From: JAEMQF01 sp963850525
GTDB taxonomy: Bacteria > Pseudomonadota > Gammaproteobacteria > Burkholderiales > Burkholderiaceae_C
Length of the DNA: 64,000 bases
Direction: 5' to 3'
Assembly: GCA_963850525.1 (NCBI GenBank)
Contig: CAWKLQ010000003.1
Span: forward strand, 36,343 to 100,342
This document shows, one piece after another, positions 61,411 through 64,000 of this stretch. How positions within the stretch are numbered: the stretch's first letter is position 1; every line of letters begins with the position of its first letter. Made by a program: the position numbers and the translations under genes. Below the pieces are notes generated by a model. The model had not been told where the DNA came from. It made no database searches and saw only the letters and a list, made by a program, of their open reading frames with translations.

Positions 61411-62727
61411 TCAAGGACCTGGCGTTGCTGATTGCCGATCCGTGCTCAAGGTGCCGAGAAAGCTCACCAGGTCTGCCACTTCGGCATCGGTGAGCTCGAT
61501 CAGGGCACGTTCAGCATGCGTTGCAGCGGCCCCGCTGGCATGTCGGTGCGTCAGTTCCGAGTGGCCCACTGCGGCGTGCGGCGCCGCGACGTAATGACGC
61601 ACGACCTGTTCCAGCGTGGCGAACTGCCCGGCGTGCATGTAGGGCGGCCGCTGCGCCACGCCGCGCAGGCCCGGCGTCTTGAACGCGCCTTCCAGCGCGG
61701 GAACGTCGCTCACCATGAATCGGAGCTCCTGGCATTGCATCGGCGGGGCATCGCTGTACGGCCCCAGGCAATTGAACTCGTCGCCGCGCACCTTGGCCGT
61801 CGCAGCGGCGCGCCCACGGTCGGGATTTGCGGCATCACGCGGCGGCACTCCCGTGTTGTGGAACTGCTGGTCGGTGAAGAGCGGCCCGTTGTGGCAAGTC
61901 ACACACTGCGCCTTGCCGATGAACAGGCGCAGGCCGCTGGCTTCACTCGCCCGCAGGATTCCCTGCGCTGGCGCGTCGCCTTTCACCACCGCGTCGATGT
62001 AGCGATCCAGCCGGGAAGGCTCGTGCCGCAACGAATTCTCATAGGCTGCGATGGCCTTGCCCATGTTCGAGAACACGCGCGACACGTTTTCGCGATGGCG
62101 CGCATCCATCGCAGCCCACGCCGCCATCTCGTCCGTGCTGCCGCTCGGTCCGGCGTTCCGTAGCAGGCCATCGAAGCTCGGCATCGCCTTGAAGAGATCC
62201 TCGTACTCCTTGCGGTAGTTCTCCGCCATGAGCTGCGCATAGCGCGTGCGGTTTCCGCCATGCTCCACGGCATCTTCGAGCGGGCCGAGCGCTTGGGCCC
62301 ACAAGCTGTCCTTGCGCCCATCCCAGAACAGCCAGCTGCCGTAGCCGGCACCGACGATGGGCATGGCGCGGCGCGCGCCCGTGCCCACGCCTTGCCCCAC
62401 CGGCAACCCATCCTGGAATTGCTTCTGGGGGTCGTGACAGCTCGCGCATGCGATCGTGCCATTGCGGCTGAAGCGTGCATCGTTGAAGAGCCGCTTGCCG
62501 AGTTCGACGGCAGCGGGCAGCTGCTGCACCGCGTTGGACGGATCGACCGGCACCGGCGGCAGCCGCTTCAGGCTGAGCGAGGCCAGGACGGCCTTGTCGT
62601 CGGCGCTCCAGCGTTCCGCGCCCGCTGCCGGAGCTGGGGAAGCTGCATGGGCGAAGGTCACGACCAGCGCCGCGCTCACCGCCATGAAGCTACCAAGTAT
62701 CCACACCAAGGAATCAAGTCTGCGCAT
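61411..62727 (-). CDS. Dihaem cytochrome c peroxidase/MauG family protein
   Basis: Periplasmic protein of 438 residues. The leader FMAVSAALVVTFAHAAS is followed by two haem c sites, CASCH and CVTCH, in the order and spacing of CcpA/MauG. The second-haem segment ends in the family motif TPGLRGVAQRPPYMHAGQFAT. These enzymes reduce H2O2 or carry out long-range oxidations. AAGGAG precedes the ATG pair at 62730/62727. Downstream of a small lipoprotein gene by 31 bases, likely co-transcribed. Confidence 0.92.
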   Translation of the reverse strand: MRRLDSLVWILGSFMAVSAALVVTFAHAASPAPAAGAERWSADDKAVLASLSLKRLPPVPVDPSNAVQQLPAAVELGKRLFNDARFSRNGTIACASCHDPQKQFQDGLPVGQGVGTGARRAMPIVGAGYGSWLFWDGRKDSLWAQALGPLEDAVEHGGNRTRYAQLMAENYRKEYEDLFKAMPSFDGLLRNAGPSGSTDEMAAWAAMDARHRENVSRVFSNMGKAIAAYENSLRHEPSRLDRYIDAVVKGDAPAQGILRASEASGLRLFIGKAQCVTCHNGPLFTDQQFHNTGVPPRDAANPDRGRAAATAKVRGDEFNCLGPYSDAPPMQCQELRFMVSDVPALEGAFKTPGLRGVAQRPPYMHAGQFATLEQVVRHYVAAPHAAVGHSELTHRHASGAAATHAERALIELTDAEVADLVSFLGTLSTDRQSATPGP

Positions 62728-62758
62728 CATCGTCTCCTTGACATCTCCGCTCGACACT

Positions 62759-63205
62759 TCAGCGACCTGCGCCCGACAGCGACACGACGGTGTTGAAGGT
62801 CACCTTGTCGGCGCTTTCGGGGCTGTCGGGGTTGTCGATAGCGAGCTTGATCTCCCACCAACCCGTCATGCTGAACTTCATGCCCTCGATCAGGTAAGTG
62901 CCGGCTGCGAGTTCCTGCGTGACCTGGGGCCGCGTGGGCAGCCCGTGGCCGTGCTGAGGCATGCCGCCGTCGACGCTGATTCGCGCATGCGTGATCGGCG
63001 CTCCCGTGGTTGACGCGAGCCTGACCTGCCAGGCGTGCAACTGGTTGATCGCCGCCGGCGTGGCTGGCGGCTGCAACGTCACGACATACTTGTTGGCGAC
63101 GCTCGGGCGGGTGAGCGACACGTCGAGGTTGGCCGGTGCCGACGCGCAGCCCGTGGCTGCGGCGAGAGCAACGAACGAGAGGGTCGTGGTGATGAAGCGA
63201 TTCAT
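62759..63205 (-). CDS. YtkA/FixH-like small lipoprotein
   Basis: Protein of 148 residues with a lipobox (AAATGC, Cys at about 20). The mature part is beta-rich (YVVTLQPPAT; ARISVDGGMPQHGHGLPTRPQV; GMKFSMTGWWEIKLAI). The MPQHGHG motif is the metal-binding signature of YtkA-like domains, often copper-related. It precedes the dihaem peroxidase gene on the same transcript. Role may be metal handling or accessory to peroxidase maturation; this is inference. Confidence 0.78.
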   Translation of the reverse strand: MNRFITTTLSFVALAAATGCASAPANLDVSLTRPSVANKYVVTLQPPATPAAINQLHAWQVRLASTTGAPITHARISVDGGMPQHGHGLPTRPQVTQELAAGTYLIEGMKFSMTGWWEIKLAIDNPDSPESADKVTFNTVVSLSGAGR

Positions 63206-63597
63206 GAAGTGGTCCTTGAATGAGTTGGGTGCTGAAGAGGTCCGGCTCGTTGCCCGACATGGCGACGAGTTGGACGCACTTTCGTACCCAGGCAGTTCGA
63301 ACGACAGCGCTTTGCGATCAACTGCGCGCTGGCGTCCGGCAGCGGTTTGCTGCGTCGACCGAGTGGTTGACGTGACGCGCCCGCCGAACGCTGCGGGACG
63401 ACGCGAACACGTGTTCTGTGCGCCATTGACGACAGGCTGCATTCCACGCATGCAGCGCACCGTTCGGTCGACGCCGTCGACCACTGCAGGAACTCAGGCG
63501 CCGGTTCGTCGCAAAGGGCTGTCGCGATGAAGAGTGGTCGATCAAAGTGACGGTCATCGAAGACATCCCGTCGTCGAGCAACCGAAGGAACCTCACC
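63206..63597 (+). promoter_or_regulatory. Intergenic region with a perfect palindrome before the metallothionein gene
   Basis: A 392-base region between divergent genes. A perfect inverted repeat GGTCGAC-n3-GTCGACC lies at 63466-63482, about 115 bases before the metallothionein start, and could be an operator. No clear promoter hexamers. The remaining sequence shows nothing recognised. Confidence 0.4.
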
Positions 63598-63747
63598 ATG
63601 AACGAAGCCAAGCAACCCGTCGCCTGCCGCTGTGCCCACTGCCTGGGCCAAACCTGCACCTGCGGCTGCCGCCAGCCGGCCGCCGCCGCGTGCAACTGCG
63701 CAGCGAATTGCGCTTGCGGCAAGACCTGCGCCTGCGCCAAGAGCTGA
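63598..63747 (+). CDS. Bacterial metallothionein-like protein
   Basis: Protein of 49 residues with 12 cysteines in CxC and CxxC patterns (CRCAHCLGQTCTCGC; CNCAANCACGKTCAC) plus one His. This is a BmtA/SmtA-type metal-binding protein that buffers zinc or cadmium; the absence of aromatic residues fits. AAGGA lies eight bases before the ATG at 63598; an upstream ATG at 63547 is rejected. Cytoplasmic. The palindrome upstream may be the metal-responsive site. Confidence 0.9.
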   Translation: MNEAKQPVACRCAHCLGQTCTCGCRQPAAAACNCAANCACGKTCACAKS

Positions 63748-63806
63748 TGCCGACCTCGTCCCGCGGCGCGGGCCGCGGGACCCCTTAACCCTGACAGGAC
63801 GCACCC

Positions 63807-63947
63807 ATGAACAAGCTGCTGAACGTCTTCGCGAACCTTGTCGCCCGGCTGCAAACGCCCAGCGTCGAGGAGCAATACCTCGCGCAGGCGGTGGACGCGC
63901 AAGATCTCCAAGTTCGCCTGCTCGTCCTCGAGCGAGCGCGCCCCTGA
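63807..63947 (+). CDS. DUF3563 family microprotein
   Basis: Protein of 46 residues. The SVEEQYLAQAVDAQDLQVRL stretch matches the DUF3563 pattern (a short helical EE-YL-A-x-D-x-DL-R motif) common in Burkholderiales. Function unknown. AGGA lies about ten bases before the ATG. It follows the metallothionein gene by 59 bases and may share its transcript. Confidence 0.7.
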   Translation: MNKLLNVFANLVARLQTPSVEEQYLAQAVDAQDLQVRLLVLERARP

Positions 63948-63960
63948 CGCTCCAGCCCAC

Positions 63961-63975
63961 CCGGCGCAAAGCCGG
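63961..63975. terminator. Candidate hairpin after the DUF3563 gene
   Basis: CCGGC-GCAAA-GCCGG forms a 5-bp GC stem 13 bases after the stop codon. No U-tract follows within the window. Confidence 0.3.
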
Positions 63976-64000
63976 CGGGCACTTTGCGTCGCACCTTACA

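Noticed and set aside
63547..63597. 17-residue N-terminal extension of the metallothionein
   Set aside because: The ATG at 63598 has a proper AAGGA site, and the extension is unlike metallothionein sequence.
1..64000. CRISPR arrays, tRNA/rRNA genes and intact insertion sequences
   Set aside because: No regular spaced direct repeats, cloverleaf-like segments, rRNA motifs or transposase genes were seen; a tRNAscan/ISfinder run would be decisive.

Overview
The window is high-GC DNA with dense, often overlapping genes. The gene content points to a betaproteobacterium, most likely Burkholderiales (Comamonadaceae-like): a Bug/TTT-type periplasmic binding protein, a DUF3563 microprotein, many cytochromes c, and bipartite 3'-end repeats of the form GTGGC-n3-GCCAC followed by G/C runs. 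This placement is inference from gene content. No rRNA, tRNA, CRISPR array or intact insertion sequence was seen.

Left part (0-32.4 kb): small metabolic and transport units. They are a GFA zinc protein, a MATE pump, a WYL regulator, a dihaem cytochrome c, a metallo-beta-lactamase-fold lipoprotein, an alpha/beta hydrolase next to a Rieske-like protein, a polar amino acid ABC importer operon with a class IV aminotransferase-like protein, and a nucleotidyltransferase cassette beside a class III cyclase/TPR gene carrying an in-frame stop. A TetR regulator is translationally coupled to an unusual alpha/beta hydrolase-glycosyltransferase fusion. Then come a RelE/HTH toxin-antitoxin pair, an enoyl-CoA hydratase unit, a PotABCD-like importer led by pyroglutamyl peptidase, and an aldarate (glucarate/galactarate) degradation cluster.

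Middle part (32.4-42.5 kb): a rearranged zone. It has a deleted beta-lactamase remnant, a broken FHA/lytic-transglycosylase gene, and long gene-free stretches. Apparently intact genes lie between: a CadC-like TPR regulator facing a vanadium-haloperoxidase-like protein, a GNAT acetyltransferase, a dihaem cytochrome c, and a glutamine synthetase-family enzyme.

Central find (42.5-52.6 kb): one long reverse-strand operon carrying a complete set of coenzyme F420 genes. In transcription order it reads PPOX flavin-reductase-like protein, FAD monooxygenase, DUF3500 protein with a His-rich tail, CofGH/FbiC (FO synthase), LLM flavin-type oxidoreductase, NADPH:F420 reductase (Fno), CofE, a stand-alone nitroreductase like the C-terminal domain of actinobacterial FbiB, CofD and CofC. 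It therefore encodes making F420, reducing it with NADPH, and at least two candidate enzymes that use it. A benzoylformate-decarboxylase-type ThDP enzyme is transcribed divergently from its head.

Right part (54.5-64 kb): a MarC membrane protein, an outer-membrane barrel protein, a DUF3313 lipoprotein, a DUF2306 membrane protein, a DHA2-type MFS exporter facing a frameshifted LysR regulator, a novel membrane protein, a MauG/CcpA-type dihaem peroxidase with a small lipoprotein, a 12-cysteine metallothionein and a DUF3563 microprotein. Several genes here and earlier are broken by single-base changes or deletions, so ongoing gene decay (or sequencing error for the single-base cases) is a theme of the window.
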